Source: Chloroflexota bacterium | GTDB lineage: Bacteria > Chloroflexota > Limnocylindria > Limnocylindrales > CSP1-4 | Direction of reading: 5' to 3' | Length of the DNA stretch: 22,018 nt | Assembly: GCA_005880805.1 (NCBI GenBank) | Contig: VBFZ01000168.1 | Coordinates: 1-22,018 of the forward strand | Made by a program: the position numbers and the translations under genes | Shown: positions 14,715 to 21,406 of the stretch, piece after piece | Position numbering within the stretch: position 1 is the stretch's first letter | Layout of the letters: each line of letters opens with the position of its first letter | The notes under the pieces: model-generated | What the model was told of the DNA's origin: nothing | Seen by the model: only the letters and a program-made list of their open reading frames with translations | Database searches by the model: none

Positions 14715-15893
14715 CTATCTGCGGCCGGCGGTCGTGGCGAGCTGGGGCGTCGCGGTGGGCGCGATCTGGTCGACGCTGCGCGCGAACTCGAGAAGCGATC
14801 GCCCGAGCAGCGAGTCGGCCTTGGTGAACATGAACGGCGCGCCCGTGTTCAGCGCGCTGATCGCGCCGCGGTATTCGTTGACGATCTGGTGGTCGATCGT
14901 CCGCTTGAGCGCGCTCTCCGCGTTCTTGACGTTGATGCCCGTGAACGCGTTCGAACGGTTGAGGACGAGGTGCACCTTGGCCTGCTCGTACCCGAGGTGA
15001 GTGATCGTCTCCAGCACGAGGCGGACGTTCTTGAGGCAGGAGAGGTCCGCCGTCATGACCACGAAAATCGTGTCGGCTGCGTCCAGGACGCGCAGGTTGT
15101 GCTCGTCGAGCTTCTTGTCGATGTCGATCAGGATGTAGTCGTACAGGCCGCGAAGGTGGTCGAGGATGTTCGGCAGGTGGTCCTGCGTGACGAGCTCGGC
15201 CGTTTCCGGGGAGGGCGGCGCAAGCAGCAGGTCGATGCCCGAGTCGTGCCTGACTACGACCTGCTTGATCAGCTCGTTGTCGATCGTCGGCGCGGTGACG
15301 ACGTCCACGATCGACTTGCGGTCGAGACCCAGATCCAGGAACACCCGGTGGTCGCCGAACTGCAGGTTCCCGTCGACCAGGCAGACCTTGCGGTTCAGCT
15401 CGCGGTTGAGTGCGATAGCCGCGTTGATCGCGATGGTCGTGGTCCCGACGCCGCCCTTCGCGCCGTAGAAGGCCAGGATCCGGCCCAGCGGCGGACGGCC
15501 CACCAGCACCTCGCGCGGCGCGAACCGGGCGAGCAGGCTCTTCATTCGGGCGAGCAGCTCGGCGGGGTGGAAGGGCTTGATCAGGTAGTCGTCGGCGCCG
15601 GCCCGAAGCCCGCGGACTTTCTGCTCGACCTCGCGCTCGGCCGTCAGCATGATGATCGGGACGTGGCCGTTGGCACCTTCCTCGGCCCGGATCTTCGTCG
15701 CGACCTCATAGCCATCCAGCTTCGGCAGCGTCACGTCGAGCAGGATCAGCGACGGGCTCTCAGCGCCCCACAGCCGGTAGCCTTCGGCGCCGTCCACCGC
15801 CTGGACGACCTCGTAGCCTTCCTGCTTGAGCGTGTAGATCAGCTGCCGCTGGACGTTCTGGTCGTCGTCGACGACGAGGATCTTGGCGGCCAT
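14715..15893 (-). CDS. CpaE-like response regulator receiver plus MinD-type ATPase
   Basis: CpaE-like proteins combine a receiver domain with a ParA/MinD-type ATPase and usually place Flp/Tad pilus machinery. The 392-residue protein starts at ATG 15893. The receiver (1-122) has ILVVDDD, phosphoacceptor D53 (LILLDVTLPKLDGYE), T84 and K106 (YLIKPF), so it looks able to be phosphorylated, whereas many CpaE receivers are degenerate. The ATPase part (about 136-375) has the deviant Walker A KGGVGTTT (146-153), CLVDGNLQFGD (171-181), YDYILIDIDK (251-260) and VMTADLSCLKNVRL. The second P-loop lysine is Thr, as in CpaE. No pilus gene is in this window, so the client is unknown. A perfect TATAAT lies about 54 bases upstream. 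Confidence 0.88.
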   Translation of the reverse strand: MAAKILVVDDDQNVQRQLIYTLKQEGYEVVQAVDGAEGYRLWGAESPSLILLDVTLPKLDGYEVATKIRAEEGANGHVPIIMLTAEREVEQKVRGLRAGADDYLIKPFHPAELLARMKSLLARFAPREVLVGRPPLGRILAFYGAKGGVGTTTIAINAAIALNRELNRKVCLVDGNLQFGDHRVFLDLGLDRKSIVDVVTAPTIDNELIKQVVVRHDSGIDLLLAPPSPETAELVTQDHLPNILDHLRGLYDYILIDIDKKLDEHNLRVLDAADTIFVVMTADLSCLKNVRLVLETITHLGYEQAKVHLVLNRSNAFTGINVKNAESALKRTIDHQIVNEYRGAISALNTGAPFMFTKADSLLGRSLLEFARSVDQIAPTATPQLATTAGRR

Positions 15894-15946
15894 CAGCTCA
15901 GCGTGAAACCCCCAGATGGAGTGTGGCCGGAGACGCCGGCGACCGG

Positions 15947-15952
15947 ATTATA
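15947..15952 (-). promoter_or_regulatory. -10 element of the CpaE-like gene
   Basis: A perfect TATAAT on the minus strand, in the 89-base gap after the slipin gene, would start transcription around 15940 and leave a leader of about 47 bases. No good -35 is present 17 bases upstream (CCGGGG), so an activator or an alternative promoter architecture may be involved. A GGCCCG/CGGGCC inverted repeat lies just upstream but has no T-run. Confidence 0.4.
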
Positions 15953-15982
15953 GGCACTGGCCCGTCCGTCCCCGGGCCGCCC

Positions 15983-16939
15983 TCAGGGAGCCGGCGACGG
16001 CGTTCCGCTCGGTGATGCCTGCGGATTGGAGCTTCCTCCCCCGGCGCCTTCTCCGTCGGCCGCAAGGCCGCGCTGGATGAAGTTGCCGAACGGCTCCATG
16101 AGCCGGGTGAACTCCATCGGGATCACGAACTTCGTGGCCGAACCGGCGCCCAGCGCCTTGAGGGCATCGAGATACTGGAGGGCCATCGTCTTCTGGTCGA
16201 CACCCGATGCCGCCTGGAAGATGCGCTGGAGCGCCTGGCTGAAGCCCTCCGCTCGAAGGATAGCCGCCTGCCGATCGCCCTCGGCCTTGAGGATCTCCGA
16301 CTGTTTCTGGCCCTCGGCGACGTTGATGGCGGCCTGGCGGGTGCCTTCCGATTCGGTGATGACGGCCCGTCGCGTCCGCTCGGCGGACAGCTGCCGGTTC
16401 ATCGCATCCTGGACGTCTCGCGGCGGAGTGATCTCGCGGATCTCGACCGTCGTGACCTTGCCGCCCCAGCGCTCGGTGACCTCGTCGAGCTTGGCCCGCA
16501 GCACCTCATTGATCTGCTCACGCTTGGAGAGCACCTCGTCGAGGAGGATGTCCCCGATCACCGCGCGCAGGGTGGTGGTGGCCACGCCCTGCAGCGCACC
16601 GTTGAAGTTGTTTACGTTGACCACGCTCGCAAGCGGATCCGCGATCCGCCAGTAGATCAGGAAGTCGATGTTGATTGGCGCGTTGTCCTTGGTGATTGTC
16701 GTCTGGCTGGGCACCTCGACGAACTGCTCCCGGAGGTCGACGGCGACCGGCCGGTCGACGATCGGGATCAGGAACACGAGCCCGGGCCCCTTGACCAGGC
16801 TCCCGTCGGTGTGCCCGAACCGGAAGATGACCAGGCGGGCGTACTGGTTGACGACCCTGACCGACAGGTAGATCACGATCAGGAGGACGAGTACCACGAT
16901 CGCGACGGCGATCGGTCCTCCGAGATCGGTTATATCCAT
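15983..16939 (-). CDS. SPFH/band 7 slipin (stomatin-like, QmcA type)
   Basis: Slipins are membrane-anchored SPFH proteins that form oligomeric assemblies in membrane microdomains and are usually encoded beside NfeD. The 318-residue protein starts at ATG 16939 with GAGGAGG eight bases upstream, one of the few strong ribosome binding sites here. One hydrophobic segment (about 9-30, GPIAVAIVVLVLLIVIYLSV) precedes the SPFH domain (about 30-190; FRFGHTDGSLVKGPGLVFLI, DNAPINIDFLIYWRI, LRAVIGDILLDEVLSKREQI). A charged helix rich in Ala and Glu follows (ERTRRAVITESEGTRQAAIN onward), then a Gly/Ser/Pro-rich tail. It lies 68 bases downstream of the nfeD gene, matching the conserved nfeD-slipin pairing. 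The NfeD protease domain may act on this protein's C-terminal region, as described for archaeal homologues. Confidence 0.92.
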   Translation of the reverse strand: MDITDLGGPIAVAIVVLVLLIVIYLSVRVVNQYARLVIFRFGHTDGSLVKGPGLVFLIPIVDRPVAVDLREQFVEVPSQTTITKDNAPINIDFLIYWRIADPLASVVNVNNFNGALQGVATTTLRAVIGDILLDEVLSKREQINEVLRAKLDEVTERWGGKVTTVEIREITPPRDVQDAMNRQLSAERTRRAVITESEGTRQAAINVAEGQKQSEILKAEGDRQAAILRAEGFSQALQRIFQAASGVDQKTMALQYLDALKALGAGSATKFVIPMEFTRLMEPFGNFIQRGLAADGEGAGGGSSNPQASPSGTPSPAP

Positions 16940-17007
16940 TTACGTTTCCTCCTCGGCGGGCGGTCGGCCGGGCTCGGAGCCCGCGATCCACCGCGCCGCC
17001 AGATCAG

Positions 17008-18477
17008 TCAAGCATGACCGGTCGGGGCTTCGCTTGTGTGTGGGGTTTCGCTCGCCTTCGGGGCTTCGCCCGTCTTTGGGGCTTCGCCCGTCTTTGGGGC
17101 TTCTTTCGCCATTTGGGCTTCGCTCGCCGCGGGAGCGAGCTGCTCGACGGTCAGCGTCAGTCCCGTCTGGCTCACGACCTTCACCAACTGTCCCCGCGCG
17201 ATCGGCAGCCCATCGGCGGATCGAGCGGACCAGTCCTCGCCCGCGACGTGGACCGAGCCGTTCGGCTCCAGCGGCCGCTGGACCTTGCCCACGAGTCCCG
17301 GCGGCAGCAGGCCCGCGTCGCCACCGCGCAAACCGATCGGCAGGCGCGCACGTCGGCGGACCTGCAGGGCAGCCCGGAGGACCACGAACGCGAAGAACAG
17401 GCTCCATGTGACCATCGCCAGGATGACCCACGGTGAGACGCTGATCGGCGGCAGGCCCGGGGCTGGGGACGTGTACAGCGCTGATGCGCCCAGGGCGAAG
17501 CAGATGGCCCCGCCGATCGCGAGCAGGCCGTGGCTGGCGACGGAGTGCTCGAGGATCAGCAGCACGACACCAAGCGCGATGAGCAACAGCCCGCCGACGT
17601 TGAGCGGCAGCGTTCCGAACCCGATGAAGGCCAGGATGATCGACAGCGCGCCGATGATCCCGGTCACGAAGTTCGGGTGGTAGATCTCGAACAGCAGCCC
17701 GTAGAACCCGAGCGTAAACAGGATGAACGCGATGTTCGGGTCGCCGAGGAGCCGGAACAGGCTTTGGAACGGGTTCATCGGCTGCTCGACGACCGATGCG
17801 CCCGTCAGCGCGAGCGTGACCTGTCGGCCGGCGGGCAGCGTGACGGTTCGGCCATTCGCGAACGCGATGAGCTCGTCGATCGTGCCGGCCATGCCGTCGA
17901 TCGCTCCGGCCTTGAGCGCGTCTTCGGCCGTGTACGACTTGGCGTCCGAAACGGTCGACACCGCCCAGTCCACGTTCCTGCCGCGCGCCTTCGCGATCGC
18001 CGAGATGTTGGCGATCGCATCGTTCTTGACCTTCTGGCCGAGCGTCCCGGGAATGTCCTGCCCGTTGTTGTCGACCGGCGAGGCCGCGCCGATGTTCGTC
18101 CCCGGCGCCATGAGGGCGAGTGCGCCAGACAGCGTGATGAAGGTTCCCGCGCTGGCCGCACGGCCGCCGGATGGTGCGACCCACACCGCCGTCGGGACCG
18201 TGGCGTTCAGGAGGGCCTTCGTAATGTCCTCGGTTGAGTCGAGACGGCCTCCTGGCGTGCTCAGCTCCACGACGAGGAGGGCCGTGCCGTCGCCCTGCGC
18301 GCGCTGCACGGCGTCCTTGATGTAGTTGGCCATGAACGGGTCGACCTCGCCCGTCGTCGGGAGGACGACAACCCGCGGTCCATCTCCTCGCGTAACCGGC
18401 GCAAGCGCCACGGCCATCGCCAGCGCTCCCAGGACGAGCGCCAGGCGACTCACGATGCGGACCGCAAAACGGTTCAC
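17008..18477 (-). CDS. Long-form NfeD membrane serine protease with OB-fold domain
   Basis: This is the long NfeD form: an extracytoplasmic ClpP-like protease, several membrane helices and a soluble OB-fold domain. The GTG at 18477 is chosen over longer readings because GAGAGG lies five bases upstream and the next 26 residues form a clean signal sequence (RLALVLGALAMAVALAP). The reading has 489 residues. The protease part (about 35-230) has STPGGRLDSTEDI (73-85), the likely nucleophile S109 (GGRAASAGTF) and likely base K151 (QKVKNDAI), a Ser/Lys dyad. Four to five hydrophobic segments follow (about 248-370), then the NfeD domain (about 385-448). The final 40 residues are an imperfect repeat around TGEAPK, encoded by 18-base repeats. 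It is part of a run with tyrA, a NUDIX gene and the slipin. Confidence 0.9.
   Translation of the reverse strand: MNRFAVRIVSRLALVLGALAMAVALAPVTRGDGPRVVVLPTTGEVDPFMANYIKDAVQRAQGDGTALLVVELSTPGGRLDSTEDITKALLNATVPTAVWVAPSGGRAASAGTFITLSGALALMAPGTNIGAASPVDNNGQDIPGTLGQKVKNDAIANISAIAKARGRNVDWAVSTVSDAKSYTAEDALKAGAIDGMAGTIDELIAFANGRTVTLPAGRQVTLALTGASVVEQPMNPFQSLFRLLGDPNIAFILFTLGFYGLLFEIYHPNFVTGIIGALSIILAFIGFGTLPLNVGGLLLIALGVVLLILEHSVASHGLLAIGGAICFALGASALYTSPAPGLPPISVSPWVILAMVTWSLFFAFVVLRAALQVRRRARLPIGLRGGDAGLLPPGLVGKVQRPLEPNGSVHVAGEDWSARSADGLPIARGQLVKVVSQTGLTLTVEQLAPAASEAQMAKEAPKTGEAPKTGEAPKASETPHTSEAPTGHA
17042..17131 (-). repeat. Five 18-bp tandem repeats in the nfeD 3' end
   Basis: Two perfect copies (17060-17077 and 17078-17095) are flanked by one degenerate copy on the right-transcribed side (17042-17059) and two on the other (17096-17131). 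Each copy encodes one hexapeptide related to TGEAPK or ASEAPT. The period keeps the frame, so copy-number change would alter tail length without breaking the gene. Confidence 0.8.
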
Positions 18478-18493
18478 GACTACCTCTCGTGGC

Positions 18494-19129
18494 TCATCGT
18501 AGCGCTTCCCACGCTGAGCTCTCGAGCGCCTCGAAGACGAGCGCGCTCCAGCTCTCCATGAGCTCACGCACGGAGGCGACTCGCGACGCATCGGCGAACG
18601 AGCCCGACAGCTTGTGCGTCTCCCTGACCGCGACCGGTCGGCCGCCGGCGTCTGCCTCGATGACGATCCCGAGATGAACCGAGCCCACGTCGGTCTCATC
18701 GTCGTTCAGGAGGCCGATCAGCGCGAACTCCGGCTCGAATTCGGCCTCGATCTCCTCCTGCCACTCGCGGCGCAGACCACCCCACACGCCTCCGTCGCCG
18801 GGATTGACGTGGCCACCGACCCCGATCGAATAGCGGTCGTGCAGACGCGCGTCTCCGCCGGCCTTCGTGCGCCGCATCAGGAAGTACTCAGGGCCGTCCC
18901 GAAGGACGAGGTACGGGATGATCTGCTTCAGCGACGGATCGTGCTCCATGAGGCTTCGCGGGCGGAACTCCCCTGCCCGAGCGACGATGTCGAGCGTCTG
19001 AGCGACTCCCTCCCGGCGGACGCCCCGCCAGCCCGCCGCGTCGGGCAGCAGCCTGCGCGGGACGACGAGAACGAGTTCCTCGTGGCTCATTGTGGGTCGG
19101 TTGTTCTGCGACGCAGGGTCCTCAGCCAT
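18494..19129 (-). CDS. NUDIX-domain protein
   Basis: A NUDIX fold protein, probably hydrolysing a nucleoside-diphosphate-linked or related pyrophosphate; the substrate cannot be inferred. From ATG 19129 the reading has 211 residues and overlaps the tyrA stop by eight bases, with GGAG three bases upstream. ATG 19090 (MSHEELVLVVPRR) is an alternative giving 198 residues and may be the conserved start, but it has no ribosome binding site. The NUDIX box lies at about 106-129: GGHVNPGDGG, then REWQEEIEAE, matching the REUxEE core; the upstream Glu of the standard box is not at its usual place. LMRRTKAGGDARLHDRYSIG just before it is typical of the fold. It sits between tyrA and nfeD with no functional link obvious. 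Confidence 0.82.
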   Translation of the reverse strand: MAEDPASQNNRPTMSHEELVLVVPRRLLPDAAGWRGVRREGVAQTLDIVARAGEFRPRSLMEHDPSLKQIIPYLVLRDGPEYFLMRRTKAGGDARLHDRYSIGVGGHVNPGDGGVWGGLRREWQEEIEAEFEPEFALIGLLNDDETDVGSVHLGIVIEADAGGRPVAVRETHKLSGSFADASRVASVRELMESWSALVFEALESSAWEALR

Positions 19130-20024
19130 CCTCTCCAAGGCGGTCGCGGGCGGCCTGAAATCGGCGCCGGATGATGTCAACGTCGGCGGCCGCGGCGTCG
19201 TCAGCCTCGGCGAGGCGCTCGACCTCCTCCAGCCAGTCGCCGAGCACGCCGTGGAAGTCCCGCAGGCGCTGCAGCAACGCGTTCGCATTCGTGGCGACGA
19301 TGCCCGCGCCCATCTCGGGATCGCCGCGCGCCAGGCGCGTCGTGTCACGCCAGCCTGACGCCGCGAGGGATCGCGCGAGGTCCCAGTCCCTGTCGCCGGG
19401 GCGGCCGCTCGTCGCAACCGATTCCACGAGCGCGGCCGCGACGAGCAGGGGCAAGTGGCTGATCGCGGCCACCGCCGAGTCGTGCTCCATCGCGCTCATC
19501 TGCACCGGACGCCCTCCGCACGCAAGGGCGAGCTTCTCGACGAGCTGCGTGGCTTCGACGTCCGTGCCGTCCGCAGGCACGACGATCCAGGGACGTTCGC
19601 GGAAGAGATCGGGCGTGCTCGCCGCGTAACCCGTCTGCTCGCGGCCGGCCATCGGATGGCCGCCGACGAATCGCAGCCCGTGCCGCCCGGCGCGCTCGAC
19701 GATCGCCATCTTCGTGCTCGCGACGTCCGACACCACGGTGTCGCTCCTGAGTACCGACGCGAGGTCGCCTGCCAGCCGGTCCACGAGCTCGAGGCAGACC
19801 AGCGGAGGACCGGCCAGGATGACCAGGTCGGCATCGGCGACCGCCGAGGCGGGATGGGCCGCCGCCTCGTCAAGCACGCCTTCGTCGACTGCCGCCAACG
19901 GTCCGTTGCCGCTGGGTGACCAGGCGATCAAAGACGCGTTCGGCAGCGGTGCGCCGGGTGCGGCATGGATCGCTCGCGCGATCGAGCCGGCGATCAGTCC
20001 GAAGCCGAGGAAGGCGATCCGCAT
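19122..20024 (-). CDS. tyrA: Prephenate dehydrogenase
   Basis: The enzyme oxidatively decarboxylates prephenate to 4-hydroxyphenylpyruvate in tyrosine synthesis. The reading has 300 residues. The NAD-binding Rossmann fold begins MRIAFLGFGLIAGSIARAI with GFGLIAGS at 7-14. VILAGPPL (68-75) and VSDVASTK (98-105) continue the dinucleotide domain. The substrate domain has GGHPMAG (121-127), SAMEHDSAVAAISHLP (177-192) and ATNANALLQRLRDF. A C-terminal ACT regulatory domain and a fused chorismate mutase are absent. The ATG is preceded by GATAAT and six bases, so the message is probably leaderless. The neighbours downstream (NUDIX, NfeD, slipin) are not aromatic-pathway genes, so the grouping is a transcription unit more than a pathway operon. 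Confidence 0.92.
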   Translation of the reverse strand: MRIAFLGFGLIAGSIARAIHAAPGAPLPNASLIAWSPSGNGPLAAVDEGVLDEAAAHPASAVADADLVILAGPPLVCLELVDRLAGDLASVLRSDTVVSDVASTKMAIVERAGRHGLRFVGGHPMAGREQTGYAASTPDLFRERPWIVVPADGTDVEATQLVEKLALACGGRPVQMSAMEHDSAVAAISHLPLLVAAALVESVATSGRPGDRDWDLARSLAASGWRDTTRLARGDPEMGAGIVATNANALLQRLRDFHGVLGDWLEEVERLAEADDAAAADVDIIRRRFQAARDRLGEDG

Positions 20025-20030
20025 CGACGG

Positions 20031-20036
20031 ATTATC
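20031..20036 (-). promoter_or_regulatory. -10 element of tyrA, leaderless type
   Basis: GATAAT on the minus strand is separated from the tyrA ATG by exactly six bases (CCGTCG), which would place the transcription start at the A of ATG. No clear -35 hexamer is visible. The gap to the divergent response regulator is 121 bases. Confidence 0.45.
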
Positions 20037-20070
20037 GGCATGGCCGGGCTTCGCCGGCAGAACCCGATGC

Positions 20071-20076
20071 TAGAAT
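20071..20076 (+). promoter_or_regulatory. -10 element of the response regulator gene
   Basis: TAGAAT on the plus strand, with TTCGCC 15 bases upstream as a weak -35, would give a transcript starting near 20083 and a leader of about 60 bases. A GGAG eleven bases before the ATG is the only possible ribosome binding site. Confidence 0.35.
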
Positions 20077-20145
20077 GCCGCGCAGTGCGACTGGGGGCCG
20101 CGACGTGCCGCATCCCCCATGCGCCGGCATGGAGCACTCCCAACC

Positions 20146-20835
20146 ATGCAGCTGACCGACACGAAGCCGATTCGCGTCCTGCTCGTCGACGACCACCAGC
20201 TGCTGACTGGCGCCCTCTCCCAGATGATGAGCCGCGAGCCTGACCTGCGCGTCGTGGGGGTGGCGGGAAGCGTGGCGGAAGCCAAGACGATGTCGCGCGA
20301 GCGTGTTGACGTCGTGCTCATGGACTACCGCTTGCCGGACGGAACCGGCGCCGAGGCAACGCGCGCGATCAAGGCGCGCTGGCCGGCCGCCCGTGTCGTG
20401 ATGCTGACCGCCCTGAATGACGACGAGACCGTGCTGGAATCGATCCAGGCGGGCGCCGACGGCTACCTGACAAAGGACAAGGCGGTCGAGGAGGTCGTCG
20501 GCGCGGTACGTGCCGCCAATGCCGGCGAGACGCTGCTCCCCAGGTCAGTCATCGTGGGCATCGCCCAGCGCGTCGCGGCCGCCCGCGACCGCGGCATCGA
20601 ACGTCGGCAGGTCGAGCCGCTGACACCCCGTGAGCTCGAGGTCCTCAAGGCGCTCACCGAGGGCCGCTCCACCCCGGAGATCTGCGAGCAGCTGTTCATC
20701 GCGCCGAACACGCTGCGCACGCACGTCCAGAACATCATGGGCAAGCTGCGGGTTCACTCGAAGCTCGAGGCGGTGGCCTTCGCGCTCCGCCACAAGCTCG
20801 TTGAACCGCCGCGCAGCGAGGATCGCCTCTACTAG
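20146..20835 (+). CDS. NarL/FixJ-family response regulator, LuxR-type HTH
   Basis: A two-domain DNA-binding response regulator of 229 residues and the only supported plus-strand CDS. ATG 20146 is chosen because IRVLLVDDHQLL then falls at the usual distance from the N-terminus; an in-frame ATG at 20119 adds nine atypical residues. The receiver shows D15/D16, phosphoacceptor D60 (VVLMDYRLPDGTG), T88 and K110 (GYLTKDK). The C-terminal LuxR HTH (about 159-218) reads LTPRELEVLKALTEGRSTPE, then the recognition helix region APNTLRTHVQNIMGKLRVHS. No histidine kinase is adjacent, so it is an orphan regulator in this window. It is divergent from tyrA and convergent, 18 bases apart, with a zinc ribbon gene. 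Targets are unknown. Confidence 0.93.
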   Translation: MQLTDTKPIRVLLVDDHQLLTGALSQMMSREPDLRVVGVAGSVAEAKTMSRERVDVVLMDYRLPDGTGAEATRAIKARWPAARVVMLTALNDDETVLESIQAGADGYLTKDKAVEEVVGAVRAANAGETLLPRSVIVGIAQRVAAARDRGIERRQVEPLTPRELEVLKALTEGRSTPEICEQLFIAPNTLRTHVQNIMGKLRVHSKLEAVAFALRHKLVEPPRSEDRLY

Positions 20836-20853
20836 CTCCAGCGCATCAGCCGC

Positions 20854-21105
20854 CTATGGACCGCGGCGGGTGCTCCGCCGTTTCGCCTTACGCCGCTCCT
20901 CGGTACGTCGTTCCTCGGCGTCCGGCGGGCCCGGATCCTCCGGCGGATTCTCGCGACGGATCATCCCGCGGCGCTCCACCTCTCGTCGCTCCAGGTTGAG
21001 AAACGCCCCGCAGCGTGGGCAGCGCCGCTCCTCCGCGAACAGGGACTCCAACGGGGCGACCGTGTAGATCTGCCGGCCACATTGCCAGCACGCGAGACGG
21101 GGCAT
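20854..21105 (-). CDS. Small zinc ribbon protein
   Basis: An 83-residue protein with two CxxC knuckles, C6/C9 and C29/C32, forming a zinc ribbon in the first 40 residues. The remainder is highly charged (Arg/Glu-rich) and probably disordered or helical. The ATG has the -10-like TAGGAT six bases upstream. No enzymatic motif is present, and a nucleic-acid or protein-binding adaptor is a guess. It ends 18 bases from the convergent response regulator; no terminator hairpin with a T-run is visible between them, so antisense read-through in this gap is possible. Confidence 0.72.
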   Translation of the reverse strand: MPRLACWQCGRQIYTVAPLESLFAEERRCPRCGAFLNLERREVERRGMIRRENPPEDPGPPDAEERRTEERRKAKRRSTRRGP

Positions 21106-21111
21106 TCGCGC

Positions 21112-21117
21112 ATCCTA
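21112..21117 (-). promoter_or_regulatory. -10-like element of the zinc ribbon gene, leaderless type
   Basis: TAGGAT on the minus strand lies six bases upstream of the zinc ribbon ATG. A convincing -35 is not seen. The geometry is identical to that at tyrA and comM. Confidence 0.4.
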
Positions 21118-21239
21118 CCGCCGAGCGCCAATTGCGCCGCGAACCTCAGTCCGGCGCTTTGCGCGCCCCGATCCGGCGCTCCCCCGATCAGATGGGACGG
21201 ATTCCGCCGGAATTCGTATCCGCGATTACGGTCAATGCA

Positions 21240-21370
21240 TGATGCGAAGCGGCTGGTCGCAAGCAATCATCAACCCCGCGTTCGCCGCTCGACGGCGACC
21301 GACGATCACTCGGGCAGGTGATCGTACTGCGAGTCGTCTCTTCCCCCCAGAGGCGACTCGCGATTTTTTT
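21240..21370 (+). ncRNA. Candidate plus-strand structured small RNA
   Basis: The 301-base gap 21106-21406 holds no protein gene I can support. Its right half has four consecutive inverted repeats on the plus strand: 21243-21261 (TGCGA/TCGCA), 21282-21298 (TCGCCG/CGGCGA), 21302-21325 (ACGATCAC/GTGATCGT, loop 8) and 21329-21361 (12-pair terminator stem), then seven T. No plus-strand CDS lies close upstream; the response regulator stops 0.5 kb away, beyond an opposing gene. It does not contain the SRP RNA core and no tRNA shape fits. The 5' end is a guess, and only a weak TACGGT (21227-21232) could serve as -10. An alternative reading is a long 3' UTR of the response regulator. Confidence 0.35.
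21329..21370 (+). terminator. Intrinsic terminator, plus strand
   Basis: GCGAGTCGTCTC pairs with GAGGCGACTCGC over 12 pairs with one G-U, around a nine-base C-rich loop. After GA comes a run of seven T. The minus strand lacks a T-run on its exit side, so the element works only for rightward transcription. It is the only convincing intrinsic terminator in the window. Confidence 0.75.
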
Positions 21371-21406
21371 CCGACGTTATCCGGGCTCGGATCGCTGACC
21401 GGCTTG

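Noticed and set aside
13797..15953. Plus-strand open frame of about 700 codons across comM and the CpaE-like gene
   Set aside because: Antisense shadow of two well-supported genes; low-complexity composition and no domain.
15958..15982. GGCCCG/CGGGCC hairpin after the slipin gene as a terminator
   Set aside because: Only six pairs and no T-run; it may be incidental to GC-rich sequence.
20075..20155. Short plus-strand reading frame starting inside the TAGAAT hexamer and overlapping the response regulator start
   Set aside because: Its stop overlaps the regulator's ATG, which looks like a coupled leader peptide, but it has no ribosome binding site and no attenuation-like codon run, and its start lies within the proposed -10.
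21106..21406. SRP RNA, tmRNA, 6S RNA or tRNA in the gap
   Set aside because: No SRP GGTCAGG/GGAAGCAGC core, no tRNA T-arm with matching acceptor, and nothing like a tmRNA tag frame.
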